Part shown: positions 31,979-38,914 of the stretch, one piece after another
Layout: each line of letters begins with the position of its first letter
Position numbering within the stretch: the first letter of the stretch is position 1
Source of the DNA: a virus
IMG/VR virus record: IMGVR_UViG_3300044630_000957
Coordinates: 1 to 59,993 of that record
Length of the DNA: 59,993 nucleotides
Reading direction: 5' to 3' (one strand)
Made by a program: the position numbers and the translations under genes
Notes under the pieces: model-generated
Told to the model about the DNA's origin: nothing
Database searches by the model: none
The model's input: only the letters and a program-made list of their open reading frames with translations

Positions 31979-33430
31979 TTATTGCCCATACGGGTTCTGT
32001 ATCACCTTCGGCGGTGGTTTGTCCATTTCTTGCTTCTTGTCGACCAGAGAGCCGAGCATGCCCTTGTCCATCATGAGCCGCATCGCCTGCGTCGTGCTGT
32101 CCACGAAGTCGTCGTGCTTGATGCTGCCCTTGCCGCTGAACGAGCAGAGCTGCGCCACCAGCGGGTCGGCCCAGACGCGCGGCTTGCCGGGGAACTTGTC
32201 GCTCTCAGGCAGGAACACCCTGCGCCGTGCGAACACGGGGCTGACCACATGCAGGCGCGCCAGCTTGTCTGCCCGTCCGGGGTTGTAGGCGTGCGCCAGT
32301 ATCCCCTCGCGTTCGAGCATCTGTCTCAAGCTGATGCCGCTCCCCTTGTCCTCGATCAGCAGGATGTCTGGCTTGCGCCCCGACGTCAGCGGCTTCGCGC
32401 TACCGTACATGGGCTTGATCAACGCGACGTCCTGATCGTCGCCATACGCCGTGTTCATTTCCTTCTTCACGCGCTTGATCAGGTCGGGCATGCCGAGCTG
32501 CTCCTGCCAGCAGTCGAGCAGCAGGGCGTAGCCCTTGCCGTCGTGCTGGAACACGCCCCAGACGCTGCACGCCGTGTAGTCGGCGTCGCCGCTCTTCTTG
32601 TCGCGGGTCGCCTCGGTGTACGCGGTGTCGAGTGACATGATGATCCAGTCGAACGCGGGCAGCGGCTTCTTCGCGGGCCAGAGCTTGAGCCAGCTCTTCT
32701 TGATGATAGCGTTCTCGCTTGGGTCCAGCAGCTCCCCGTGGATCTCCTGACGCCCGATGGTTGTACCCTCGTATGCCTCCAAGCTCTCGAAGAACCGATC
32801 GGGCAGGTTGTCGCGGTTGTCGAACGTCGAGCCGGTGATGATGGTGCGGCCCTGCTTCGGGATGATCAGCTTGCGCACCAGCTCGACGGGTCGCGGCGTC
32901 GTCGTCCACAGCACCTGCGGCTTCGCGCCGAGGCGCAGGCCCATCATGGCCATGTCCCACGTCTCTTCGGCGTTCTGCCACGCGGCCAGCTCGTCGCACC
33001 AAATGAACTGGTGCTGCGGCCCGCGCAGACGTGCGGGCTTCTCGCTCGTGAAGCCACGGATTTTCGTGCCGTTCTTCATCTCAAGGAGAAGATCCGTGCT
33101 GTTGTACTTCTTGATTAACCCTTGGGGTATGACGTTGAGCAGGCCGCTCTCGCCCTGAAAGCAGACCTTGTCGACGTCGGCATAGGTTGGCGCGATCACG
33201 GCGCAGTAGGTGTTGCGGTGTAGGGCGGCTTTGGCCCCCAGCCATTCAGCCCCGATGCGGGTCTTGCCGTAACCGCGACCCGCCATGTAGCCGTACTCAC
33301 TGAAGTCGGCGGCGGGGATCTGTTCGGGTCGCGCCATCTTCGCCCAGCGCACCTGCCAGTCGACAAGGAGGCGCGTCTTCGGCGGCATGGCTTCCGCGTC
33401 GGCGGTCTTGAGGTGGACTGCCTCAGCCAT
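31979..33430 (-). CDS. terL: Terminase large subunit
   Basis: 483 aa. Walker A is AGRGYGKTR (about 50-58), Walker B FIWCDELA (about 148-155), the coupling motif follows in TTTPRP, and nuclease acidic residues lie in MSLDTAYTEA, IEDKGSG and KHDDFVDSTTQAM. RPARLRGPQHQFIWCDELA is very close to the terminase of the Rhodobacter gene transfer agent and related alphaproteobacterial phages. The enzyme translocates DNA into the prohead using ATP and cuts concatemers; this type usually packages by headful, which agrees with the circular map. The start overlaps the 62-aa gene by eight bases. Confidence 0.95.
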   Translation of the reverse strand: MAEAVHLKTADAEAMPPKTRLLVDWQVRWAKMARPEQIPAADFSEYGYMAGRGYGKTRIGAEWLGAKAALHRNTYCAVIAPTYADVDKVCFQGESGLLNVIPQGLIKKYNSTDLLLEMKNGTKIRGFTSEKPARLRGPQHQFIWCDELAAWQNAEETWDMAMMGLRLGAKPQVLWTTTPRPVELVRKLIIPKQGRTIITGSTFDNRDNLPDRFFESLEAYEGTTIGRQEIHGELLDPSENAIIKKSWLKLWPAKKPLPAFDWIIMSLDTAYTEATRDKKSGDADYTACSVWGVFQHDGKGYALLLDCWQEQLGMPDLIKRVKKEMNTAYGDDQDVALIKPMYGSAKPLTSGRKPDILLIEDKGSGISLRQMLEREGILAHAYNPGRADKLARLHVVSPVFARRRVFLPESDKFPGKPRVWADPLVAQLCSFSGKGSIKHDDFVDSTTQAMRLMMDKGMLGSLVDKKQEMDKPPPKVIQNPYGQ

Positions 33431-33611
33431 GGTTGCGGTACAGCGTCAGCGTTTCGCGCAGCTCGGCATTGGCTGCGCGGATCTTGTCGTATCGCTCGTT
33501 GGCCAGATGCAGCGCGTGGTTGAGCGCGTACTGCTCGGTCGCGTGGTGCTCGGCTGCCGCCTCAAGTTCGCGGATGCGACGCCACGGGTTAACGAACAGG
33601 CGCGGGATCAT
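33423..33611 (-). CDS. Small coiled-coil protein between terminase genes, 62 aa
   Basis: MIPRLFVNPWRRIRELEAAA, then EYALNHALHLANERYDKIRA-type heptads and RETLTLYRNHG. Overlaps both neighbours (ATGA with the small terminase, eight bases with the large). The place suggests a packaging accessory or a linker between terminase subunits; no motif identifies it. Confidence 0.7.
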   Translation of the reverse strand: MIPRLFVNPWRRIRELEAAAEHHATEQYALNHALHLANERYDKIRAANAELRETLTLYRNHG

Positions 33612-34081
33612 TTACTGTTACGCTTCGCGGCCAGTATGGTCTCAGTGAAGAAGGCCGCCAAGGCGTCTGCTTCAGGCGCGTCTTCATCGTCGGTGGTCTT
33701 GTCTTTCGTGTTGCCGTCGCCGTATTTGTTCGGGCTCCACTTGGCCAGCAGCTTGAGGCGGAACTCTGCGCGGTTCTTTGCCCACGCGACGGCGGCGCTG
33801 TCGATGCGCGTCGTGGACGTCTTGCCGTCACCGTCGGTCTGCACGATGCGCTCCGGCTCGGCGTCGATGATGTCGAGTGCGTCGTCGGCGATGACGTCCG
33901 CGCCAACCTCTCTAGCTTCCGCGTATGCGATGCGAAGACCTTCGTCCTCGCGGACCCACTGGCTCCACGCAGTCGGATGAAACTTCAAGTCGCGTGAAAT
34001 CGACGACAACGTCTCGCCGAGGGCGATGCGCGACAGCACCTCTGCGATCAGCTTATCTGTCTTCTTTGCCGGGTAAGGCAT
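33608..34081 (-). CDS. terS: Terminase small subunit (Sf6/P22-type HTH)
   Basis: 157 aa. An N-terminal HTH (LIAEVLSRIALGETLSSISR, then FHPTAWSQWVRED) is followed by a helical oligomerisation domain (LRIAYAEAREVGADVIADDA) and WAKNRAEFRLKLLAKWSPNK. This matches small terminases of the Sf6/gp1 family that bind pac DNA. The only plausible start is TTG at 34081, with GGAG 12 bases upstream; there is no in-frame ATG. It is the first gene of the late arm, facing the early genes across 485 bp. Confidence 0.8.
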   Translation of the reverse strand: MPYPAKKTDKLIAEVLSRIALGETLSSISRDLKFHPTAWSQWVREDEGLRIAYAEAREVGADVIADDALDIIDAEPERIVQTDGDGKTSTTRIDSAAVAWAKNRAEFRLKLLAKWSPNKYGDGNTKDKTTDDEDAPEADALAAFFTETILAAKRNSK

Positions 34082-34566
34082 ATGTCTGCATGCTCCGTTC
34101 GGTTACACAGTGCTACCAGTTATCACCCACAGATAACCGCATTCTCACCCACATGCAAGGGGTAGCTCGACCGAGCTATTCCAAATCACCCAGCCGAGCC
34201 TCCGCCATCAACACCAAACAACACACCATTGTCAATGCAACACGACGTTGCGACGCACCATGCAGCACGACGCATCATGCACCGAGTGCAACTTTCGGAA
34301 CTGGTCAACACACCACAGCAAAAAGCGCAGCGCAACACAGCATCTGCTCGGTGCAGCATTTGCAGCAGGTGGGGTACCCCTAAAGGGGTAACCCCCTTCA
34401 CGCTGCATAAATGCTGCATTTCTCCGAGCTGCACCATTTGCAACATGAGGCTTAATGCTGCAAATGGTGCATGTTGCAGGGGTATGAAATTATTTTCATT
34501 ATAGGGCTTGCAATGCCTAATTGCATCGTCTAGGTACTGTCTATCAGCAACGAAGGAGACTACCAA
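34082..34566. promoter_or_regulatory. Divergent intergenic region with palindromes and TGC/GCA repeats; candidate origin and late promoter
   Basis: No gene is apparent in these 485 bases. TAGCTCG-AC-CGAGCTA (34164-34179) is a perfect inverted repeat next to a weak minus-strand promoter candidate (TTGCAT, 17 bases, TATCTG). ATGCARCACGACG occurs twice 25 bases apart (34235 and 34260). From 34350 to 34480 the DNA is dense in TGCAGCA/TGCTGCA units, including the 13-bp inverted repeat TGCACCATTTGCA / TGCAAATGGTGCA (34430-34442, 34459-34471). TACCCC-TAAA-GGGGTA (34375-34390) is a small hairpin. The repeat density suggests a replication origin or regulator-binding array. Confidence 0.6.
34508..34543 (+). 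promoter_or_regulatory. Early promoter/operator P1
   Basis: TTGCAA (34508), a 17-base spacer, TAGGTA (34531) and a predicted transcript start at A34543, where ATCAGCAAC begins. The dyad TGCAAT-N5-ATTGCA (34509-34525) overlaps the -35 and spacer. It serves the first early gene at 34567. The same layout recurs at 37883, 42140 and 48219. Confidence 0.8.
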
Positions 34567-34773
34567 ATGACAATGCTTATCGACCTAGACCGCAAGTGCG
34601 CCGCCACACAAAAGTGGGAGAAGGTTTCCACCTTCCGCTACTTCGTTGACGCAGACGCCGTCGCCCGCCTCCTAAGCAAGATGGACGGCACTGCCTACCG
34701 CATCCGCGACAACCGCTGGTCCAACGACGGTGTTGAAGTCACCGTCTTCACCAATGGGGAGGTAGCAGCATGA
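34567..34773 (+). CDS. First early protein, 68 aa, unknown
   Basis: MTMLIDLDRKCAATQKWEKV, then FRYFVDADAVARLLSKMDGT and VEVTVFTNGEVAA. GGAG lies seven bases before the ATG and promoter P1 a short distance upstream, so it is the first translated product of infection. Small alpha/beta protein with no known motif; a host take-over role is a guess from its place. Confidence 0.7.
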   Translation: MTMLIDLDRKCAATQKWEKVSTFRYFVDADAVARLLSKMDGTAYRIRDNRWSNDGVEVTVFTNGEVAA

Positions 34774-35033
34774 TCCGCCCAACCCTCAGCATCAACGGCA
34801 GCAGCGCCCCCGACCTCATCGACCCACGCCGCGAGGCGATGGACCACCTGATGGACGCCATCGAGGCGCTCAAGCTGGTCACGCCTAATGGTCGCGACTA
34901 CATCTGCGACCGCGAGCGGTTCATCGCCGATCGCAACACCCACTTCGACCGACTGGCTGCGCTGCACACGCTGCGCAACGAGCTGCTCGAAGAGGCGCTG
35001 CACGTCCAGCAACAGGGGAGGGTGGCAGCGTGA
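34770..35033 (+). CDS. Early protein, 87 aa, unknown
   Basis: MIRPTLSINGSSAPDLIDPR followed by a helical C-terminal half (AIEALKLVTPNGRDYICDRE; LAALHTLRNELLEEALHVQQ). ATGA overlap with the upstream gene and GTGA overlap with the next. Mostly helical and charged; no motif recognised. Confidence 0.7.
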   Translation: MIRPTLSINGSSAPDLIDPRREAMDHLMDAIEALKLVTPNGRDYICDRERFIADRNTHFDRLAALHTLRNELLEEALHVQQQGRVAA

Positions 35034-35122
35034 CCCTCTTGCACATCGCATCGACCCTCTTCTTTTTGGCCGTCCTCGCCTTCACCATCATCGCAATCAT
35101 CAAGACACTGCGGGGAGCCTGA
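35030..35122 (+). CDS. 30-aa single-TM early peptide
   Basis: A GTG start overlapping the previous stop (GTGA) opens LLHIASTLFFLAVLAFTIIA, one hydrophobic helix, ending KTLRGA. Overlap at the front and an immediate next gene (ATG at 35124) support it. Tiny membrane peptides of early phage regions often target the host envelope or block superinfection; here that is only inference. Confidence 0.5.
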   Translation: MTLLHIASTLFFLAVLAFTIIAIIKTLRGA

Positions 35123-35123
35123 C

Positions 35124-35390
35124 ATGACCATCACCGAGGACACACCCGAAGGTGGCCCAGAGGAGCTTCAGTGGAAGATCGACCGGCTGATCGAGCAGGT
35201 CGAGCGGCACGCCGCCGAGCTGACACGCGTGACCGGCATCAAGAACGGTCTGGCAAAGGAAGTTGACGAGCTGGACAGGCGCTTCGACACCCTGACCTCG
35301 CGCCTGACCGTCGGCGTCCTGCGCAAGGCTGGCTACACCGTCAAGATCGAGGAGGCCGAGTTCTGCGAAGCCTGCGGCGAGGAATTTTAA
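35124..35390 (+). CDS. Coiled-coil early protein with C-terminal CxxC, 88 aa
   Basis: MTITEDTPEGGPEELQWKID leads into heptads (LIEQVERHAAELTRVTGIKN; EVDELDRRFDTLTSRLTVGV), then KAGYTVKIEEAEFCEACGEE. The single CxxC could bind metal as a dimer. Starts one base after the TM peptide. No family recognised. Confidence 0.7.
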   Translation: MTITEDTPEGGPEELQWKIDRLIEQVERHAAELTRVTGIKNGLAKEVDELDRRFDTLTSRLTVGVLRKAGYTVKIEEAEFCEACGEEF

Positions 35391-35401
35391 GGAGCAGCGT
35401 G

Positions 35402-36256
35402 ATGGCTAAAACCTTCCCTTCAGACATAACACCCGGACACCTTTTGACTAATTTTATAGATACTTTGAAAAGGACGTCCGGGATATCCCGACGTGACTTT
35501 AAAGCGCTACGTAGCCGTATAGATATGGCCGCAACGCGAGGGGTTAAGTTTATAGCCCCCGATGCCCCTGAAATTGACAAAAGCAAACATATGGAAATGG
35601 AAGACTTCCGCCCACCTTACCCAGTCACTGTATGGGAAGGTGAGCTGTTTGACCACGGTGGTGTTGGGCTGATCGTAATCGCGCGTGACGCTGGCAATAG
35701 TGTGGAACTTAATTTTGTCACAACAACCAGTGAGGCTATGCGAGCCTTTACCGACCAAAACGGTATCGACGGCGTAGGTCAGTGGATTATCTCTCCATTG
35801 ACGTGTCGCATCCCGTACAGCGGCCATTTTACCACCCTTGCCGACGCCGGAAAGATGGAGGTGCTAATGCCTGATCGCATGGGCCGCGCCGAGGTTGAAA
35901 ACAGTTTCGAAACGTACTGGCCTTACGTCTACTTCTATACAGCCGTCTGCCAGATCTTGACAAACCACAACGTCACCACGGAGGACATCGAGCCCGACGC
36001 TAAGGCGGCGCGGTCACGCCGCATCAGGGGCAAGGCCCCTCTGTACACGTACAAGACGCTGACCATCGGCGCGCCTAAGAAGCGGCAGGTCGTCAGAGGC
36101 GGCGGCACGCACGCATCGCCGCGATCGCACCTGCGCCGTGGCTTCTACCGCACCAGCCCGAAGGGCGTGCGGCACTGGGTCAACGCGACGATGGTCATGG
36201 GTGAGACACCCGGCCTCGTCCACAAGGATTATCAAGTAGAAGGAGGACTGAAATGA
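35402..36256 (+). CDS. Early protein of 284 aa with conserved RRGHxR-like C-terminus
   Basis: The ATG at 35402 has AAGGAG seven bases upstream; a GTG one codon earlier is less likely. The N-terminal 180 residues (AKTFPSDITPGHLLTNFIDT; FDHGGVGLIVIARDAGNSVE) are alpha/beta. The C-terminal part, THASPRSHLRRGFYRTSPKG then RHWVNATMVMGETPGLVHKD, matches a widespread phage and plasmid family whose hallmark is a basic LRRGHxR motif, a basic-residue cluster that may contact nucleic acid. The name of the family escapes me and the function is unknown. The 5' half of the gene is more A/T-rich than its neighbours. Confidence 0.7.
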   Translation: MAKTFPSDITPGHLLTNFIDTLKRTSGISRRDFKALRSRIDMAATRGVKFIAPDAPEIDKSKHMEMEDFRPPYPVTVWEGELFDHGGVGLIVIARDAGNSVELNFVTTTSEAMRAFTDQNGIDGVGQWIISPLTCRIPYSGHFTTLADAGKMEVLMPDRMGRAEVENSFETYWPYVYFYTAVCQILTNHNVTTEDIEPDAKAARSRRIRGKAPLYTYKTLTIGAPKKRQVVRGGGTHASPRSHLRRGFYRTSPKGVRHWVNATMVMGETPGLVHKDYQVEGGLK

Positions 36257-36447
36257 AGAAATGGTTAGCACGCAAACTCTTTGATATAGCCATCTGGCTC
36301 GACTGGGATGAGGCTGTCATAGTCTCTGAGGCTATGTCGGTTACTCGGTTCAAGATCGCACTGGATGCGCTGACAGCACCGCGCAAGCCGGGCCGCCCAC
36401 TGGGCAGCAAGGACAAGAAACCGCGCAAGCGTCAGGTGAAGCCATGA
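36253..36447 (+). CDS. Small basic early protein with AT-hook-like tail, 64 aa
   Basis: MKKWLARKLFDIAIWLDWDE gives an amphipathic helix; the tail KPGRPLGSKDKKPRKRQVKP contains a PGRPxGSKDK stretch like AT-hook/HMG-I DNA-binding segments. ATGA overlaps at both ends. May bind host or phage DNA. Confidence 0.65.
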   Translation: MKKWLARKLFDIAIWLDWDEAVIVSEAMSVTRFKIALDALTAPRKPGRPLGSKDKKPRKRQVKP

Positions 36448-36569
36448 GCGAGCGCGCGCTGTTCTTTTTCATCATGGGCGTCGGCCTACTGACGACCTAC
36501 CTCATGTTGACCGCCCCTGAGCTCACCGCACAGGATCGAAAAGAGATGGAGGAAGACTGGTGGGACTGA
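36444..36569 (+). CDS. 41-aa membrane peptide
   Basis: MSERALFFFIMGVGLLTTYL forms one N-terminal TM helix; the tail is acidic (QDRKEMEEDWWD). Overlap ATGA with the upstream stop. Likely a small inner-membrane protein of unknown purpose. Confidence 0.6.
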   Translation: MSERALFFFIMGVGLLTTYLMLTAPELTAQDRKEMEEDWWD

Positions 36570-36634
36570 TACGACGCATCATCGACTGGGCGATCGCCCG
36601 CATGTTCAAAGACCAAAAGGATTGGGAGCAATGA
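36560..36634 (+). CDS. Possible 24-aa peptide with amphipathic helix
   Basis: A GTG inside the end of the previous gene opens GLIRRIIDWAIARMFKDQKD and stops in an ATGA overlap with the next start. Only the two overlaps support it; the reading could be accidental. Confidence 0.3.
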   Translation: MGLIRRIIDWAIARMFKDQKDWEQ

Positions 36635-36852
36635 TTAAACCAGACCTTATCTGCCGGGACAACATTCTGATGCCCTCGCAGCTTCAGTTCGTACAGCCAG
36701 AGACCGGCGCGATCGTCGCAACGGTCAACGCCGGAACGGAAGAAGGCAAGTACACGGTGGCCGCCATGTTTATCGGCTACGAGAAGGTGGGCTACAAGAT
36801 TAAGGACGAGACGCACCTTGTGACCAACGATCTTAAAGGAGAAGTAATATGA
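36631..36852 (+). CDS. Early protein, 73 aa, unknown
   Basis: MIKPDLICRDNILMPSQLQF, then ETGAIVATVNAGTEEGKYTV and HLVTNDLKGEVI, a small beta-rich protein. A longer in-frame start (MGA) is rejected since the ATG at 36631 sits in a coupled overlap. No motif recognised. Confidence 0.65.
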   Translation: MIKPDLICRDNILMPSQLQFVQPETGAIVATVNAGTEEGKYTVAAMFIGYEKVGYKIKDETHLVTNDLKGEVI

Positions 36853-37052
36853 TTACCGCAGAAGACGCAATGAGGCAGGCCCACATGACAGCCAGCCTGT
36901 ACGCATACGAGGCATCAGTAGCCTTCGAGAAGATCTTCGGCTTTCCGGCAGAGGACGAACCCCAAGCCGCCGCCATCTTCATCGGCCAGTACATGCGTAC
37001 CGCAGCTCACGACTTCGATGTCGCCATGCGGGAGCGCGGCGAATGCCCATAG
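36849..37052 (+). CDS. Small helical early protein, 67 aa
   Basis: MITAEDAMRQAHMTASLYAY, then AFEKIFGFPAEDEPQAAAIF and MRTAAHDFDVAMRERGECP. All-helical pattern. ATGA overlap upstream and a ten-base overlap with the GcrA-like gene. Function unknown. Confidence 0.7.
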   Translation: MITAEDAMRQAHMTASLYAYEASVAFEKIFGFPAEDEPQAAAIFIGQYMRTAAHDFDVAMRERGECP

Positions 37053-37213
37053 TAAGACGATCCGCAATGACGTGGACGCCGGAGAAGGATGCCGAGCTGC
37101 TGGCTTATTACGAGCATGGCTTGAGGCCAGCCTACATGGCGGAGCGAATGGGGCTGACGGTTGCTTCCGTAGAGGGCCGCTATCACAAACTAAAGAGGGC
37201 ACGAAAGACATGA
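37043..37213 (+). CDS. GcrA-like / SANT-type HTH DNA-binding protein, 56 aa
   Basis: MPIVRRSAMTWTPEKDAELL, then EHGLRPAYMAERMGLTVASV and EGRYHKLKRARKT. The spacing W-T-x-E-x3-E-L-L, G-L, M-A, V-x-G/Y-x-H-K-L resembles the N-terminal HTH of GcrA, the sigma70-associated cell-cycle regulator of alphaproteobacteria, and generic Myb/SANT helices. The GcrA C-terminal sigma-binding part is absent. It could redirect host transcription. The similarity is by eye. Confidence 0.6.
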   Translation: MPIVRRSAMTWTPEKDAELLAYYEHGLRPAYMAERMGLTVASVEGRYHKLKRARKT

Positions 37214-37743
37214 GCAGCAGAAACCTACCACACCACCTGTATGTCTATGTGGACAGCTCGTTCATACGCAAGGACGGCAAAGGCTTCGAGCCTGCCGTCT
37301 GGTTCGCGCTGCGCTCCACGCCGAACCGCGCGTGGGGCTGCCACGTCATGCTTGAGTGCGGCGCGGTCTACCGCAACGTCCCGCCGCATGCGATAGCGTT
37401 CAGCAACAGCCCAGACTATTACTGGACACTGCCACAGGCGCAGGTCTGGGACTGCTACGGCACCGAGTTCGATGTCATACGTTACGACTATCTGGCCGAC
37501 CTAGAGGCCCGCTACGATGGCGGCGATGATAAGGCGACGTGCCTGTTCACCGCATGCCCGCACAGCGATGGCTTCAGCGCGGCACCAGAGCAGAGCAAGG
37601 AGTTCATGTTCATGCGGACGACAGGCGATCGGCTGCTGATCAGGCCGACCAACATGCTGTTGTTCAAAGAGCGCAGCTTCACCGTCGACACAGGCTGGCC
37701 GACTGATATCAAGACCACAACCCAAGTCTGGAATTGCGAATGA
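37210..37743 (+). CDS. Early protein, 177 aa, unknown
   Basis: The start MSSRNLPHHLYVYVDSSFIR overlaps the GcrA-like stop; an earlier in-frame start would swallow that gene. Beta-rich with Trp and Tyr-rich strands (FEPAVWFALRSTPNRAWGCH; DYYWTLPQAQVWDCYGTEFD), five Cys and an acidic middle. The phrase GCHVMLECGAVYRNVPPHAI is a pattern I have seen in phage hypothetical proteins. No catalytic motif. Confidence 0.7.
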   Translation: MSSRNLPHHLYVYVDSSFIRKDGKGFEPAVWFALRSTPNRAWGCHVMLECGAVYRNVPPHAIAFSNSPDYYWTLPQAQVWDCYGTEFDVIRYDYLADLEARYDGGDDKATCLFTACPHSDGFSAAPEQSKEFMFMRTTGDRLLIRPTNMLLFKERSFTVDTGWPTDIKTTTQVWNCE

Positions 37744-37862
37744 GCCGCCCGATAGGCACCATCGCCGTCCGCAAGAGCGGGAAACAGTACGGCATCCGAA
37801 AGGGTCGAGCCTACAAAACTCGCGTTATTAACGGCGTCCCGTTCATCACAAGAATATTATGA
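37740..37862 (+). CDS. Basic 40-aa peptide
   Basis: MSRPIGTIAVRKSGKQYGIR, then KGRAYKTRVINGVPFITRIL. Start overlaps the previous stop (ATGA). Strongly basic, probably nucleic-acid binding. It is the last gene before promoter P2. Confidence 0.65.
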   Translation: MSRPIGTIAVRKSGKQYGIRKGRAYKTRVINGVPFITRIL

Positions 37863-37882
37863 ACGAAATGTTTCGATAGCTA

Positions 37883-37918
37883 TTGCAATGCCTGATTGCA
37901 TCGACTAGGGATTGTTTA
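37883..37918 (+). promoter_or_regulatory. Early promoter/operator P2
   Basis: TTGCAA (37883), 17 bases, TAGGGA (37906), predicted start A37918 at ATCAGCAAC. Dyad TGCAAT-N5-ATTGCA at 37884-37900. It opens the unit from 37940 to the primase-helicase. Confidence 0.8.
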
Positions 37919-37939
37919 TCAGCAACACGGAGACACCAA

Positions 37940-38254
37940 ATGGAAAACCCCGACTACACCGAACGCCAGATCAACGAAGCCCTCAAGGCGCACACGCAGC
38001 TCGACATCACCGTCATGTGGGACGGCTACGAGCCAGAGCGCGGCGGGACGGCGGACTTCGAAGTCTACCTCGACGGCGACACGACCGATCTGGTGGTCTG
38101 GGACCACGGGACTTCTTTTGACATCTACGCACGCACAGGCGAGCGCCACTACACCTCAAAGGGTTGGGCTGGTAACTACAAAAAGCTGGCCGCCAACCTC
38201 ACCAACATCATTCAAGAGGCGATCATCGCCGGAGAAATGGGAGAGTACGCATGA
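37940..38254 (+). CDS. Early protein, 104 aa, acidic alpha/beta
   Basis: MENPDYTERQINEALKAHTQ with GGAG upstream; an upstream in-frame start would lie in the promoter. TADFEVYLDGDTTDLVVWDH and YARTGERHYTSKGWAGNYKK look like strands; the end is a helix (LAANLTNIIQEAIIAGEMGE). Unknown family. Confidence 0.7.
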   Translation: MENPDYTERQINEALKAHTQLDITVMWDGYEPERGGTADFEVYLDGDTTDLVVWDHGTSFDIYARTGERHYTSKGWAGNYKKLAANLTNIIQEAIIAGEMGEYA

Positions 38255-38481
38255 ACATCATTTGGCCATGGGCCGCCCGCAAGGTGATTGACGCCTACAA
38301 GTTAGACGCCGACCGTCTGGACGCCATGAACTCTCGGCTTGAGAAAAAGCTGAAAGAGAGCGAGTTGCATCAGCGCATACTGCGCACCGAGCTTGAGCGT
38401 CTGCAAGATCTGCTCAAGAAAGCCCACTTCCGCAATCCGAAGACAGGCCGTATTGGTCGCAAGGGGGAGCGGTTCAAATGA
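38251..38481 (+). CDS. Coiled-coil early protein, 76 aa
   Basis: MNIIWPWAARKVIDAYKLDA, heptads LEKKLKESELHQRILRTELE, LQDLLKKAHF, and a basic end (KTGRIGRKGERFK). Overlaps both neighbours by ATGA. Unknown function. Confidence 0.7.
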   Translation: MNIIWPWAARKVIDAYKLDADRLDAMNSRLEKKLKESELHQRILRTELERLQDLLKKAHFRNPKTGRIGRKGERFK

Positions 38482-38669
38482 TACGGGATCTCAAAACCAT
38501 CCACGCCGAGGCCCGCAAGGTCTTCAACAAGCGCGACAAGCTCGAAGCCGAGCTGCGCGCCCTCAACAACCAGATTAACCAGCTCAAGGCCGAGCACATG
38601 GTCATCACCCGCGTCTGGGGCCTCCGTGAGGAAAGTTTCAGGCAAGAGACAACGAAAGTAGCCGCATGA
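38478..38669 (+). CDS. Small coiled-coil protein, 63 aa
   Basis: MIRDLKTIHAEARKVFNKRD, LEAELRALNNQINQLKAEHM, then RVWGLREESFRQETTKVAA. A short heptad protein directly before the Cro-like gene with ATGA coupling on both sides. Possible partner of a neighbouring coiled-coil protein. Confidence 0.7.
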   Translation: MIRDLKTIHAEARKVFNKRDKLEAELRALNNQINQLKAEHMVITRVWGLREESFRQETTKVAA

Positions 38670-38914
38670 CCACCAAAGAAGAACGTATCGCCGCCATTGA
38701 TCTCGCCATCGAGCGAGGCGGCGGCATCGTCAAGTTTTGCAAGCGCATGGGCGTGAGCCATCAGGCCGTCTATGCGTGGAAAAGTCGCGGCTGGGCACCC
38801 GTGGAGAAGGCCATCATCTTGGAGGCCGTCTTTGCTATCCCTCGATCGGACCTCATGAACCCTGACCTCATGCGCGCCCTGAACACGCCGAGCGCAAGCG
38901 CAGATCTACTATGA
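38666..38914 (+). CDS. YdaS/Cro-like HTH regulator
   Basis: 82 aa. AAIDLAIERGGGIVKFCKRM, then GVSHQAVYAWKSRGWAPVEK and IILEAVFAIPRSDLMNPDLM match the YdaS-like Cro family (HTH followed by a 'wing' and RxDL.P.L end). It probably binds operator DNA as a dimer; the dyads in the four early promoters are candidate sites. It is coupled (ATGA) to the methyltransferase gene. Confidence 0.75.
   Translation: MTTKEERIAAIDLAIERGGGIVKFCKRMGVSHQAVYAWKSRGWAPVEKAIILEAVFAIPRSDLMNPDLMRALNTPSASADLL

Noticed and set aside
34375-34390. TACCCC-TAAA-GGGGTA hairpin as a terminator
   Set aside because: The stem is only six pairs, no T-run follows on either strand, and no transcript is known to enter from either side.
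38666-38914. Evidence for lysogeny from the Cro-like regulator
   Set aside because: No integrase, excisionase, CI-type repressor with cleavage domain, or attachment site was found; lytic phages also carry YdaS-like regulators.
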